A stretch of 64,000 nt of DNA from Hypoxylon rubiginosum. Taxonomy: Eukaryota > Ascomycota > Sordariomycetes > Xylariales > Hypoxylaceae. The stretch spans positions 179,708-243,707 of the forward strand of contig CADCXA010000018.1 of NCBI GenBank assembly GCA_902806565.1. Direction: 5' to 3'. A program made the position numbers and the translations under genes. Below, one piece after another: positions 1-11,210 of this stretch. The notes under the pieces were generated by a model. It was not told where the DNA came from. It was given only the letters and a program-made list of their open reading frames with translations, and ran no database searches. Positions within the stretch are counted from its first letter, which is position 1, and every line of letters starts with the position of its first letter.

Positions 1-468
1 TGGGTTGTCTTGTCATCTCTAATGCTGCACATTGCTAAAGGTGTTCTAGATTACCATGCTGCAAAGCACCAATACCAGAAGACGGCCAAGGTGCCACGCG
101 GGTGTGGATTCACCCAGCCAGAACTCGACCGGGGTTTCAACACTTCCGGACTATGGGCGTACTGCAGACATCCAAATTTCGCTGCCGAACAGACAATCTG
201 GTTTGTGCTGTACCAATGGAGCTGTTTCGCAAGCAAGACCCTCTATAATTGGGCGGGCCTGGGCGCCGTGTTTCTAATTATGGTGTTCCAAGGCTCGACC
301 TGGCTCACAGAACTGATCAGCTTGGGAAAGTATCCGGAGTACGAATTATACCGGAAGCAAGTTGGAGCGCATATACCAAGCTTAACTCCGTACAGAGCGC
401 CATCGGCGACGCCAAAGGTGATCCGGACGAGCGATTTAGCGAAGCGACAGAAGACGAAGCAAAAGTAA
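1..468 (+). CDS. DUF1295 / steroid-5-alpha-reductase-like membrane protein, 3' part only
   Basis: The frame is open from base 1 and stops with TAA at 466-468, so the gene begins left of the window. The visible part resembles the C-terminal half of fungal DUF1295 proteins, integral membrane proteins related to the steroid 5-alpha-reductase/isoprenylcysteine methyltransferase fold. The family signature is clear: DYHAAKHQYQ, then the run SGLWAYCRHPNF, then a hydrophobic segment ending QGSTWLTE and the K-Y-P-E-Y motif near the end. The tail after RAPS is basic and low in complexity. An intron could end at 51 (TTCTAG, with CTAATGC upstream), because the sequence before DYHAAK fits the family less well; the window cannot settle this. 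The substrate is not predictable. Confidence 0.8.
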   Translation, partial: WVVLSSLMLHIAKGVLDYHAAKHQYQKTAKVPRGCGFTQPELDRGFNTSGLWAYCRHPNFAAEQTIWFVLYQWSCFASKTLYNWAGLGAVFLIMVFQGSTWLTELISLGKYPEYELYRKQVGAHIPSLTPYRAPSATPKVIRTSDLAKRQKTKQK

Positions 469-1087
469 AGAAAGGATACGCTATGTTATGTAACCTCTGG
501 GATGGCGTTGACTAACCCAGTTGCGTCCGCATGCACATACCTAGTGTATTTGTGATGGTATCACCAACGATATAAATCTGCACACTTCTGCATTCCGAAC
601 TGCATTATGACGCAGTTGTGCAGCTCTACCCGGAACATTAAAGCTTGATCACGAAAATCATTCGTCGCTCCAAGATGCGGGGGGATTGGGGGATTACTGA
701 ATACAGGGGACTTGGACAGTCGATCTTGGAGAGATGTACAGATGTACTAGAAAATGGCAACTGTTTATTCAACAAAAACTACCTACAGGTGGCCAACATT
801 TCCTTTTTGAATCGGTTGTAGATGAAGTCGTGCATTCCTTGTGATGTATGCTGTCGGAAGAGCCCAGGCGCCAGGTCTGCCACGGCCCACGATCCTTCAG
901 CCCCACTACTACCGGACACCCGATAAGACCTAAGACCGACGACGATGGAGGACGACATATGGGGGCGCCGCCTCCTCACTTACATACCTGCTGTAGGTTT
1001 GTAGGTTATGTAGCTAGGTAAGTCTTCGTGCTGTGACCAGTGACGCAAGTTAGGCTAGCAGCTGATCCATATGACCGGCAAACAAAG
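469..1087. other. Intergenic region, no supported gene
   Basis: This holds the 3' flank of the DUF1295-like gene and short chance frames only. I see no splice-compatible coding signal. A fragment of the dispersed TAGCTAGGTA-type motif lies at about 1011-1020. Confidence 0.5.
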
Positions 1088-1276
1088 CTACTTGACGTAT
1101 ACGTCTTCTTCGCGATCGTCCATTCCAAGATCTCGGAAGGTGATCTCTGCTGGGGGCGCCTTTAGATCATCGTAGTCCGTAAATATCTCTTCGCGATTAA
1201 AAGAGGTTACATTTCGAGCATCATAAAGTGGCCAAGCGGGAAAGATCTCAGGGGTCAGCTGTGGCTTTTGAATCAT
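1088..1276 (-). CDS. Small acidic hypothetical protein or terminal exon
   Basis: A 62-residue minus-strand frame starts at ATG 1276 and ends at 1088. Its composition is protein-like (acidic and aromatic; it contains LTPEIFPAWPLYDARNV and FRDLGMDDREEDV), unlike the surrounding intergenic DNA. An acceptor-like TTAG lies just upstream, so this may be the last exon of a longer gene whose earlier exons I could not identify, or a decayed remnant. I recognise no family. Low confidence. Confidence 0.3.
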   Translation of the reverse strand: MIQKPQLTPEIFPAWPLYDARNVTSFNREEIFTDYDDLKAPPAEITFRDLGMDDREEDVYVK

Positions 1277-2450
1277 GAGCACTAATCAACCCCATGATTA
1301 CTTCGTAGCAGACAGACAACTCGGTTTCAAGCAGCCTGGCGGACAAATCGTTTGTATCGTTTCGAAAACTCGGCTCTGGTAGCCTCTAGTCATACCTCTC
1401 TACGATGTGGTAATACGCGGGTATGTAGACATTTCCAGAACTAATAGTCTAATAGTCTACCTGTTAGTGCTTAGTGGCCGACTAAAGTAGGCGGGCACGT
1501 GGTGCCTTTATTAGCATAGCATATTGACCATTGACCATGACTTATTCCTAATGTCCGAAAGACGGGGTACCTGACAAATGCCGTTTCTCTCCCCCCTTCG
1601 CTTCGGCAGAACAACTTTTACACACGAGGACAGAACGAATTTTCCCATTTATCGCCTACCTTACAGAGTAGATGATCGTCGAGGGGCCGGCGTTTTCTTA
1701 GGTGTTTAGAAGATGGTGAGAATGATGCCACGCCGAGGGTTCCACTGCCTTTTTCTCGCTAGCTATTACTGCCACCCACTTACCACCCCCCCTAATCCAC
1801 TCAACTACCAAGCAGTGCCACTCATTGGCGCCGCCGCATTGCAGACTTGCAGAACTTTGCATTTTTCACGATGCCACGGTACTATAGTACACGCTACCAC
1901 GCCTATGCATCGTGGTGTGCTTGGGGGGTCCCAGTAGGAAGGTGGGGCCGAGGACCCTGACTGCAGCTAGCAGCACTTATTGCAATGGCTACTACGAATA
2001 ATTCAACACAATTCTGCTGACGATACCCTTGCTTGCAGTGCTGCAATGTACAAAACCAACTCGGCGGTGAGTGGTGTTCGGCGCGCCCCAAGCCATGCAC
2101 GTTAGTAGATCCCTTTTCCGAAAGCCCTGAAGAGAGAGTGGGGGGTTTTTTCGTTAGGGAAGAGTCGATGAATACTTTGCTTATCCCCAGACTCGAACGC
2201 GGGTATATATGTCTCGTGCTCTTCCCCTTTTTCGCTCCTCGGCTTTCTTTTAGAATTTCTATATATTTCAGGCTCTGGACTAGTTCTACTAAGCGGGAGG
2301 AAGACGTCTCTATCTATCTATCTATCTACACCTAGACTATAAAACAAAATTACCTACTTATTACAATCCGCTTGTCGTGACTAGCCTCACATCACCGACG
2401 TCTGACCGCTATCTCCGTACAGCAACAAAAAAGAAGCCTACAAGATCACC
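1277..2450. other. Intergenic region and probable 5' UTR of the next gene
   Basis: No gene is supported. The last 250 bases are pyrimidine-rich and carry a CTAT tetranucleotide repeat (about 2309-2329), typical of a fungal promoter/5' leader for the gene starting at 2451. Confidence 0.5.
2309..2329 (+). repeat. CTAT tetranucleotide microsatellite
   Basis: About five tandem CTAT units lie in the probable leader of the gene at 2451. Confidence 0.85.
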
Positions 2451-2909
2451 ATGTCACCTACCGGAGAGACACTCACCCTGATGATGGGCGACCACGTCAC
2501 ATTCCCCAAGGGACGACGGGCAGCCATGAAGCAGCAGCCGTCCGAAGTCTCGAGAAGCTACTTCCCCTCGGCCTCGCCGCCGTCGCCCACGTCGTCATCG
2601 TCTTCGCCTCTGTCGTCGTCGCCCAACTCGGACTCCGAGGACTCCCTCATCACACCTATGGTCAGGGCCAGCCCCATGATCGGCATGAACTACCCGATCC
2701 CGCCGCTGGAGCGGCAGTACTCGGCGCCCACCGAGGAGCTTGACGTCGCGCGGCAGCTGGCCAAGAAGCCGCTGCCGAGATCGCTGCACAGCTCGCTGCA
2801 GCGCGCCGCCGTCTCCGCTAGGAAGCCCCTGGTCGAGGACGGCGAGACGCGGGCGCGGAAGCTGGCCGCCGCGAAGAAGGAGCTGCTCGCCCTAGCCGGT
2901 CAGATCTGA
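2451..2909 (+). CDS. Low-complexity conserved hypothetical protein, 152 aa
   Basis: This is an intronless frame from ATG 2451 to TGA 2907-2909. The sequence context CACCATG is favourable, and codon use is strongly GC-rich at third positions, unlike its flanks. The middle (about residues 30-65) is a serine/proline run with many SSS and PSP stretches. The C-terminal third is helical and charged (TRARKLAAAKKELLALAGQI). There is no signal peptide, membrane segment or recognised domain. It may be a regulatory or intrinsically disordered protein; I cannot assign a function. A pyrimidine-rich leader precedes it and its 3' region converges with the gene that ends at 3317. Confidence 0.65.
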   Translation: MSPTGETLTLMMGDHVTFPKGRRAAMKQQPSEVSRSYFPSASPPSPTSSSSSPLSSSPNSDSEDSLITPMVRASPMIGMNYPIPPLERQYSAPTEELDVARQLAKKPLPRSLHSSLQRAAVSARKPLVEDGETRARKLAAAKKELLALAGQI

Positions 2910-3316
2910 GATGGGTGTCGGAAGAAAAAAATTTAAGGCTCTACTCGAGATCATATTTTTCTTTATTTCGGGAGCCGGCACGTTCACATCGGTGAACCGT
3001 TTTCCCTTTGTATGCATTATACCCAGGGATTCGAGCGTACTGGATACGCTTACTGTTTCGGAGTGTTTTGAGCTTATGGGCGGCGTACTTATTCGGAGCA
3101 GGGGGAGGATCCCAAAAGACCGAACTTGGGAAACCCTCCCCGGCTAACGTGGGTCATTTATGCATTTATAATCGTGGGGGGAGAGTTTTGGATAGGTAGT
3201 TCGAAAAATAAATTGTCAATTTATATTCAATGTTTTTGATTCGACGACGTCCATCGTTTCATCCTTTTCATGTACAAGTGATTTATTATATGCCTTAAAT
3301 TGCTTCCTTTCCAGCT

Positions 3317-4191
3317 CTAATCGAGTCGGGAAGATAGATTGACGCCGTAGGCAACAGTCGCGACCAGTGTGACGATGTTGAGCAGCGAGGAAATGCCGTG
3401 TAGCTGACCGAATTTCTTATTCAGTGCAGCCATGTCCTTGGAGGGCGGCGCAGCATCGTAACTTGCCTTGCCGTCCTTCTTCTCTACACCGTTCAGGCGC
3501 ATTAGTAAAACAACTCCACATACCTATATTCAATGCATATGCGATTCGTAGCCGAGCAGCACTAGGCAAGCTTACCTTGCTGTCTCCTCAGAGCAGTGAT
3601 CTTGTTCGTCTCGGGTAGTAGGTACGCTAGATTCACGATCCCCGTAACGAGTATGGTCCCGAGCGGCACCAGCACGCCCCAGCGATTCGACGAGTGGAAG
3701 ACGCCGGCGAGCGACGAGGGCGTGTCGATGCCGCGCAATATGTTTGTCCTGCCCGGATACGTCAAGGCAAGAAGGACGGGAGCGGCGGTTTGGATGCCGA
3801 AGTAAAAGGGAAAGACTGCGCGCTGCAGAATCGCAAATTGGGGTCGTTCGAGAACCTTGAATGAGGCAACGGAGTTGATAAAGGTCTAATTCGTTTTCCA
3901 TATGTCAATTAATGGTATTCACTCATTATTTGGCTAAGCAGGTAGGTAGAGTTCGGGCTCGGGCTCGGGCTCGGGTTCGGGTTGAGGCATCGTCCATTGA
4001 TGACGGTGGTAGAAGGAAAGTTAGAGTGTCGGGCCGCTTACATGGAATACCTGCGTTCCGAGCAGCGTGCCGTAGCTATTAAGGGGAATGGTTGTTAGTT
4101 TCGAGGTTATCTTAGTAGCTCACAACATAGCACGAACTTACGACAAGATATGGTACGGCGCTGGGGAAAAAAGGATTGGACCTTCGCTCAT
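3317..4191 (-). CDS. TMEM205-like (DUF4149) membrane protein, 4 exons, 186 aa
   Basis: The exons are 4191-4142, 4075-4042, 3885-3576 and 3483-3317 (561 nt, in frame). The protein starts MSEGPILFSPAPYHILS and continues YGTLLGTQVFH, the hallmark opening of the TMEM205/DUF4149 family. A conserved stretch (ERPQFAILQRAVFPFYFGIQ) is followed by hydrophobic helices (APVLLALTYPG, GVLVPLGTILVTGIVNLAYLLP) and a last helix near the C-terminus (ISSLLNIVTLVATVAYGVNL). Four membrane segments are expected, which is normal for the family; human TMEM205 is linked to drug export, but the fungal role is unknown. Intron 2 contains a GGGCTC hexanucleotide repeat (3951-3984). It is divergent from Ku80 and convergent with the gene ending at 2909. 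Confidence 0.85.
3951..3984 (+). repeat. GGGCTC hexanucleotide microsatellite in an intron
   Basis: Tandem GGGCTC/GGGTTC units lie inside intron 2 of the TMEM205-like gene. Confidence 0.85.
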
Positions 4192-4862
4192 CTTGGAAAT
4201 TGGGATAAGTAGGTACCTAGTAGCTAGGTAGGTTAGGTTAGGTAGTTAGGTAGGATATGATAAGGCGGAAGCTCAAAATATGGGAAATTCCACAGCGTAA
4301 AAGACGAGATGAGGTTGAATTCGGAAGTAAGATATCCTTTCGAGGAGGAGGTTCGAGGTAGCTTCGGCAGTTTTTATCATTCGAGTGGTCGACTATGACG
4401 TTTGCAATCGTGCAGCGGTGGTGTGGTATGTTTTGGCCCCTCGGTCGTGCCATTTAGTGTATGCTGGGGAGCGGGGCCAGAGCCTAAAGAGCTTGGAGCT
4501 TGGGCCAATATTAGGTACCCGGCAGCCCCTGTAAATAAACTTGATTGGTCTTCGGACGCTTAGCGATTAGGCGCATGTGCACGCGGTCAGGTGCCTGCGC
4601 GACTGCCTGCTGGAAAACGAACGCGCTACAGGACCAGGGGGGTTAAATTATTTCAGGTACCCGCGTTACTTCTTAGACTTCTAGGCAGATGTCGTCTCTA
4701 ATAGGCCAATCTTGATGCCATTTTCAAGGTGCTGAGGTGAGGACCCCTTAAGTACAGTCTAGAAGAAAGAAAAATACCCGAATGAGCTGATTTGGCTCTC
4801 TTTTCACTTTCGATTCATTTGTCACCCATCTCAACTCATTCATCTACACAGTTCTTCCCACC
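4192..4862. promoter_or_regulatory. Divergent intergenic region between the TMEM205-like gene and Ku80
   Basis: This 671-bp spacer lies between two divergent start codons. It begins with a cluster of TAGGTACCTAG/TAGGTTAGG motifs (about 4207-4256) and ends with a pyrimidine-rich stretch just before the Ku80 ATG. No other coding frame is supported. Confidence 0.5.
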
Positions 4863-7304
4863 ATGGCGGACAAGGAGGCTACCGTATACATCATCGACCT
4901 CGGGTCGACGATGGGCGATTGTCACAACGGCAGGGTCGAATCAGATCTTGACTGGAGCATGCGTTACGTCTGGGACAAGATCAGCACGACCGTCGCCGCA
5001 TCCCGCAAGACGTGGACTGTTGGCGTCGTCGGTGTGCGGACCGACGAGACCAACAATCCCTTGCAGGAAGAGAACGAAGTTGGCTATGAGCATATATCTG
5101 TTCTACAAGAGCTCGGTCCCATGAGCTTAGCTGGCCTGCACAGCCTTCAAGACCTCATAAAAGTTAGCGACAGTGAAGTCGGCGATTCTATCTCGGCTAT
5201 AATAATAGCCACAGATATGATCGTGAATTTTACCAAGAAGCTAAAGTATAAGCGGAAGATCATCTTGGTCACCGATGGTGAGGGATCTGTTGATCCGGAT
5301 GATTTCGACGAGATATCGGCTAAGATTAAGGCCTGCGGTATTGAACTCATAGTCTTGTAAGTTGATAAGACAGCGACTTGGATCGCTTTTACTGATATCT
5401 GCTACAATCAGAGGTGTGGATTTTGACGATGCCGAGTTCGGCTTCAAAGAAGAAGACAAATCATCCGCAAAAGAGATGAACGAGAAGCTTTTGAAAGAGC
5501 TCGTCGAGAAGTGTGACGGACTATATGGCACTATGGCAGAGGCTATTGCTGAGCTTGAGATACCGAGATTAAAGCCTGTAAGACCATATAAGACGTATGA
5601 TGGACAGCTCACCCTTGGGAATCCCGAAATTCATCCAGATGCTATGAGCATCGGTGTAGAGCGGTACTTCAAAACACACAAAGCCACGATACCTCAAGCG
5701 AGTCGGGTAGTGCTGTCTTCTCAAGCTGCTGATGACGACGAGATGGAAGGCATAGAGCCCACCGGCGCATTCGCTGCTGTAAAAAATGCGCGAACATACA
5801 AAGTCAATGACCCCGAAGCGCCAGGAGGGAAACGGGACGTCGAGTTCGAGTCCTTGGCAAAGGGGTACGAATACGGGAGGACAGCTGTTCACATCAGCGA
5901 GTCGGAGTACAACATCACCAAGATTGAGACCACGAAGAGCTTCACCATTTTGGGGTTCATACATCAAGAGAAAGTAAGCAAATTCCGCAAATCATGGCCT
6001 ACTCTTTGCCTTTGTGCTAACACCTTTAGTATGACCCATTCCTTAATATGGGAGACACTTGTCAGACAGTCGCCCAAAAGCTCAGTGATGCGGATGCACT
6101 GAAACTTTCGTCGCTCATACACTCTCTTCAAGAGCTTGAGTCCTATGCTGTAGCAAGGATCGTGACAAAAGATGGAAAGGACCCTGCGCTCATCCTCCTC
6201 GCACCTCATATCGAACCCGAATTCGAATGTCTATATGATGTTCCGCTGCCTTTTGCAGAGGATGTCAGAAACTACCAGTTTCCCCCGCTTGACAAGGTGA
6301 TTACCGTTACTGGCAACACGATATATGAGAACAATCGACTTCTGCCGAGCAGGGAACTTACAGATGCCATGGACGACTACGTTGATGCTATGGATATCTC
6401 TAACTGGGAAAAGGATGAAGAGGGGTCAGTATTCTAAATCTACAAAATTGGTGCTACGGAACTAACTCTTCATAAGGAACCGCAGTTTGGAGTACGCAGC
6501 AGTTGAGGATGTATTCTGTCCTCCGCTCCACCGTATCAACCAAGTCGTTCGACATCGGGCCATCTACCCCAATCAACCGCTTCCCCCGGTTGCCCCAATA
6601 TTACTCAAATATTCTAACCCGCCTGAAGACTTGGTCGTTAAAGCTAAATCGAAGCTTGCAGACCTCATTGCAGAAGCCAACGTCAAGAAAGGTATTGATT
6701 ACCCCTTAGTTCATGCACCTCTAGCTTACCTCTAGCTTATACGCTGACATGCGCATAGTTCCACCTAAGGCTAAAGGCAGGAGAGAAAAGGGTGATAAAC
6801 CCCAGCCAATTTCTGGTCTTGACGTCGATGCGCTCCTTAACCAGCCCCAGAATAAGCGTAAGAAGATCGAACCCAACAACGCCATCCCCGGTTTCAAGCA
6901 AATGGTGGAGTATGCCAGCGAGGAATCGGAGATCGAGGACGCCGCGAAGCAGATGGGTAGTATTATCCGCTCGCTCATTACGAACAGTCTAGGGGATAGT
7001 GGATACGACCGGGCAGTAGAGAACCTTGGCGTGTTCAGGGACACGATGGTGAGATGGGAGATGCCGGCCCTATACAATTCCTTCTTGACGGACTTCAAGA
7101 AGCGCTTGCTCTCCGGCGAATTAGGCGGAGACAGAAGGGAGCTGTGGTGGCAGATGAAGGGGGCTAGATCTGCGTTGGGTCTCATTGACCAGAGTGTGTC
7201 GGAACCCTCTAACGTCACCTCTGAAGAGGCTGCTGAGGTAAATGACACCTCATCTCCGTCTGATCGACATGTGCTAATTCATTTGCCAGTTCTTCAAAAA
7301 GTGA
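4863..7304 (+). CDS. ku80: Ku80, ATP-dependent DNA helicase II subunit 2, 6 exons, 719 aa
   Basis: Ku80 pairs with Ku70 to bind DNA double-strand ends and start non-homologous end joining; it also acts at telomeres. The exons are 4863-5356, 5412-5973, 6030-6424, 6477-6691, 6759-7237 and 7290-7304 (2160 nt, exact multiple of three). The N-terminal vWA-type domain opens with ATVYIIDLGSTMG. The beta-barrel DNA-binding core follows, with GFIHQEKYDPF, the LHRINQ and YPNQPLPP segments, and then a C-terminal helical domain (about residues 540-700). The last coding exon is only 15 nt and encodes FFKK after EEAAE, typical of fungal Ku80 tails. The start of exon 4 is the least certain: acceptor AAG at 6476 gives DEEGNRSLEY; CAG at 6485 would remove three residues. 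The length is normal for fungal Ku80. Confidence 0.95.
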
Positions 7305-9427
7305 CATCTCTTCCAATGGTCAAGCATGACATTACAGAGCTGATATATTGTCCAAAAGTCCTATGAGTATTGTTGAGTTGTAGCATACCGTTAATATACC
7401 CAAGCAAGCGGTGGACTAAAAGCCATGGTGGTTAGCTCATCTGTTTGTTCTAGCTGTCAATCCATACTGTGGGTTGATTAATAAGCTCACTTCTAGTCCA
7501 TGATCAATGGGTATTCAGTTGTTACGAATAGGTAGAATGATGAGATTTAATCAAGTCATAAACAGTCCGAGACCCAGCCAAGCTACCTGCGATGCTCTAA
7601 CGACCGGATAAGTCTAATTAGTTACCTAATTCTAATGAACCCAACGTATATACCCCGACACTTGAAGGTGCTCGTACCCCTATCTTCTATATGTAGTACT
7701 TAATTTACTGTCCTCCGTCCACTTCATAACACTCTTAGAGAATTTTGTCTTAGCCTTCCTTTTTATTGTACTTGTATACTAGTTGTCTGGTGTCGGTTGA
7801 CTTCTATTCATGTCGTATCAGCTTACTCTACCATTCTTTCAACTCCTTAACACGCAATATAAACTCGCTCTCCTAGTGGCTAGATCCAATAGAGGTTGAG
7901 CCAGTTCTTCTTAATAGGCTTGCGGCGCTAAATCCAAAACGCTGTTTCTACATGTAATTCATCGTGGTCTCGAACCCTTGCCTTACTAAAAGATCTGGTC
8001 TAGCTCTAGGGTTTTGGGAACGTAATTACATTTTTTAATGAAGTTGAATGTGCATATCTGCTATGCTAACCGAAGTCTCATAACTGTCGTAAAAGCTACC
8101 TATACGGCAATTACGAACATGTACCGGCGCTAAACGTAACATTCAACTGGAATAATGTAACCTTGACCGTGTCACCTTTCCCATCTGGATTCTCATAATC
8201 TGACAAGGCCCCTAAATCTTCAGTGTAACAGGTAGATACCTGTTATGAAATAGTTATTGGGCTGTTAGCTGCTTTGAGATATATCAACATATCTGTCTAC
8301 CCAATTCACTTATGGCAGCCAGCAACCGTGAATATACTATATAATAGACACGCTTTGCGGTTCTGACGTTCCATGAACCTATGCTCACGGATCCTTATAC
8401 TCATTTCATAACCAAAGCCTTCTGTATTTCCTTTGAACCTGGTCTTTGCTTTCGTTGATATCTACGGAAGCAAGTAGCCAGAACAGAGATAAGCACGTGA
8501 AGTACGATTCTATACCGGCCACGGATTACTTTTGGTCTGCTTTGCCAACCGTAAACCCTCACGGAGCTCGTCCTTTAGTAGTGAAGCTCTCACGATCGCC
8601 AGGGGAGCAACAAGTACTTGTAAGACCCGCTTTCGACAGCGAGGATCGTGGTTGCAACTTGTTTCTTCAAAAAAAATTTTACCCCTACCTACCATCTTGC
8701 TCCGGAATTTTCTTTGAACTTGGAGCAGCAATCTTTAATTGTTGAACTTTCCAACCCATCTTCAATCTCCATCATCAACACAAGCTTTTCTACTTCTCTC
8801 AAGCCTCACCCCAACCCATTCCTCTACAGTCTGCATTCCGCAGCCCCGTGCTACATCTGTAGCATTCGACTGCTGAGAATTGCTGTCGTTGCTAAGAACA
8901 TCATCAATTAGAGTCTATTGAAAACTCGCAGAGAATCTGGAGATACTTATATCACACAAGCTTCACAGGTTTCTTCACTTCGTCCTTGTAAATCCAGCTC
9001 ATGCTGGTGTTGATGATAGTGCTCACCTTTTCCCCTCTACTCACATCTGCCCAGTCTCTCTATTCCCCTCCACGACCCTTCGCCAATCCCATTCGCGTAC
9101 TTTCCAGTAAAGTACTACACATCTAGTCTCACCCGCGTTGGGTATATATCCAAATACACAAACTACGGTACCCGTTGCTGCAGATACACGCCGCTGTCTC
9201 CTATATACATCGCAAGGTATGTTTCTGCAAATACTGACTCGAGACGGACTATCTTGCGAACCTATACTAATATACAAGTCCCCTCCAGACTTCCAAAAGC
9301 GTGTCCAGGTTTCGACCTATAGTCAAGTACTCTGCCCTACCGACCCTTTTACCTCTCTACTACGACTTGGTCTTGCAACGAAAACATACGAGACTGTCTG
9401 ACAAGACCAAGAGACTGGATAATCACC
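7305..9427. other. Intergenic region with a probable long leader of the BTB-like gene
   Basis: No gene is supported over 2.1 kb. The first half is AT-leaning with many stops. From about 8,680 to 9,420 the plus strand is pyrimidine-rich, as in long fungal 5' leaders, leading into the ATG at 9428. Short frames in it are low-complexity (Ser/Pro/His) and probably noncoding. Confidence 0.5.
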
Positions 9428-9991
9428 ATGCCTCAGGCATTTGTCTGCGGTCCCCAGTACGTACAATCTACCTGTACTTCATCTCTCCATGCTGACTGGT
9501 TTCACAGCATGTCGACGTACACCGTGTACTTCTTAGTGGCAACCTCGGGGCGTCAGTACGCAATTCATGCAGACATCCTCCGTCGTTTTTCGCTCGTTTT
9601 CCGTACATTCGTGTGGGCAGGCCATGAGCGAAACCCTATCTATCTCAGTACTCCCTACGCCACGGAAGCGGCCCTCTCCATCTTTACCCGATGGATCTAC
9701 GCGCGAAGCACCCTTAGCTTCGTCAAACCCTCGCTGTGGTACTACCGTCAGGCGGATGAAACCTTCGAAGACCTGGTTGACGCCTGGCTCCTGGGCGAGC
9801 GCCTCGGATCTCCGGACTTTTGCAACCATGTGATACGACTGTTCATGTTCAATGACCTCCACAACATACCGGACATCAACAAGCAGCAGATTCATCAACG
9901 AATTCCTCACCAGCACAGACTCCATGATATTTTGCACTGTATCTGGTGGGGAGCCGTCCTGTTTTCAGAGCCCGAGTTGGATGGGGAGTAG
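9428..9991 (+). CDS. BTB/POZ-like domain protein, 2 exons, about 170 aa
   Basis: From ATG 9428 the frame is open to TAG 9989-9991. A 51-nt in-frame segment, 9457-9507 (GTACGT..CACAG with CTGAC near its end), is probably an intron; removing it gives the start MPQAFVCGPHMSTYTVYFLV. The core resembles fungal BTB proteins: FLVATSGRQYAIHADILRRFS followed by FRTFVWAGHE, YLSTPYATEAALSIFTRWIY (the hydrophobic BTB strand/helix pattern) and LVDAWLLGERLGSPDFCNHV, the usual helical segment after the BTB fold. BTB domains mediate dimerisation and Cul3 recruitment; many short fungal members are of unknown role. If the segment is retained the protein is 187 aa. The family call is by pattern only. Confidence 0.7.
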   Translation: MPQAFVCGPQYVQSTCTSSLHADWFHSMSTYTVYFLVATSGRQYAIHADILRRFSLVFRTFVWAGHERNPIYLSTPYATEAALSIFTRWIYARSTLSFVKPSLWYYRQADETFEDLVDAWLLGERLGSPDFCNHVIRLFMFNDLHNIPDINKQQIHQRIPHQHRLHDILHCIWWGAVLFSEPELDGE

Positions 9992-11210
9992 AGTCACTCT
10001 GGAGTTACTTGCCCCATCTTGGCTGAGATACCTCGAGGCCCTATTGCATGACCTTTATGGCTTTGTCTCTTGACCATGGTTTCGGCTCTCATAGAGACAG
10101 AGAGAGGAACAGAGAGAAGGGGAGAATGCGTTGCGTTTCTTCTTTTTATAGCAACCTACGAGCTAGAGGTAGTAAATAAAAAGGTTTGCGATCTAACTGT
10201 TTACTGTCCTTTTCTACATTTAATTCCTTTTCATTTTACCTTTAGATGCTAAGGCCTTCCTAATATCACAACCCCCGAGCAGGACTAGTTGTATGAAATA
10301 CGTACTCGCGGACAGTGCAAGTATAGTTCTCATAACAAATAAGCAGTTGTTTGGCGATGCGTATATTTTCATGACACAAACCAAAGACTCAAGAAACAAC
10401 AACATTGTTGCGCGAGGAGTCATGAACCCAACAGCAAAGGGCTACGCGTATACAAGCTGTCCTCTAGACCTAGTGCCCCTATCTAGATCAACACTGCTAA
10501 CTGCTTGACGGTTGACCAAAGGACATATGACTTGTATGCGAGTATTGACTAAGAAGCATACGAAGTGCCTGTAGAGTGCCCATCTGCAGTCAATCATCAC
10601 GCAGTTAATTATCACATACCTCCTTATACATAACATATTGACTACCTGTGCATGCACCTAACCTATATACCCCTAATGCATACTAGACAAATATGTACGC
10701 AATCGAGGTCTTACTTTAGTTAAGTACATACCTAGGTATGCATCTTGACATATGTACCCACTATTCCCCCGGATTCTCTATAGTAGGTGCTGTGTTAAGT
10801 AAACTGCAACCCGACTACGACTACACACCTGCCTAGTCATAACCCTGAATCAATCCACGTAACCCTTTCGAGCCCGGAAGGAGAGGCCCAACGGCTTACT
10901 CGGCTTGATTTTACCACTGGTCAATACAGACGCCCTGTGAAACATTTACTTCAATTTTAGGTGTCTGGGGAAATTAATCGGATTTGCTGACGGGTTCACA
11001 GCCGAGGACCAATAACCCAATAGCCACCACCAAAAATACTTTCCACAGCCTCACTTTCAACCTGCCCACTACAAAACTTCTACTTTTCATTTCCTCCGAC
11101 TGGGAATACCTTCTTGTCTTCTTCTCGTCTTCTTCTCTTCAGGTTCCCCCCCCCCCCCCCCCCCCCCCCCATCTTCGCGTCACTGCTTACATATGTAGGT
11201 ACCTCTCATC
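9992..11210. other. Intergenic region with a palindromic motif and a poly-C tract
   Basis: No gene is supported. It contains the palindrome CATACCTAGGTATG at 10727-10740 and, near its right end, 25 consecutive C residues (11146-11170) in the probable leader of the gene starting at 11211. Confidence 0.6.
11146..11170 (+). repeat. Poly-C tract (25 C) about 40 bp before a start codon
   Basis: A homopolymer of 25 C follows a long CTT-rich stretch and precedes ATG 11211. Such runs are prone to slippage and to assembly error, and if transcribed they lie in the 5' UTR of the DEDDh gene. Confidence 0.9.
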
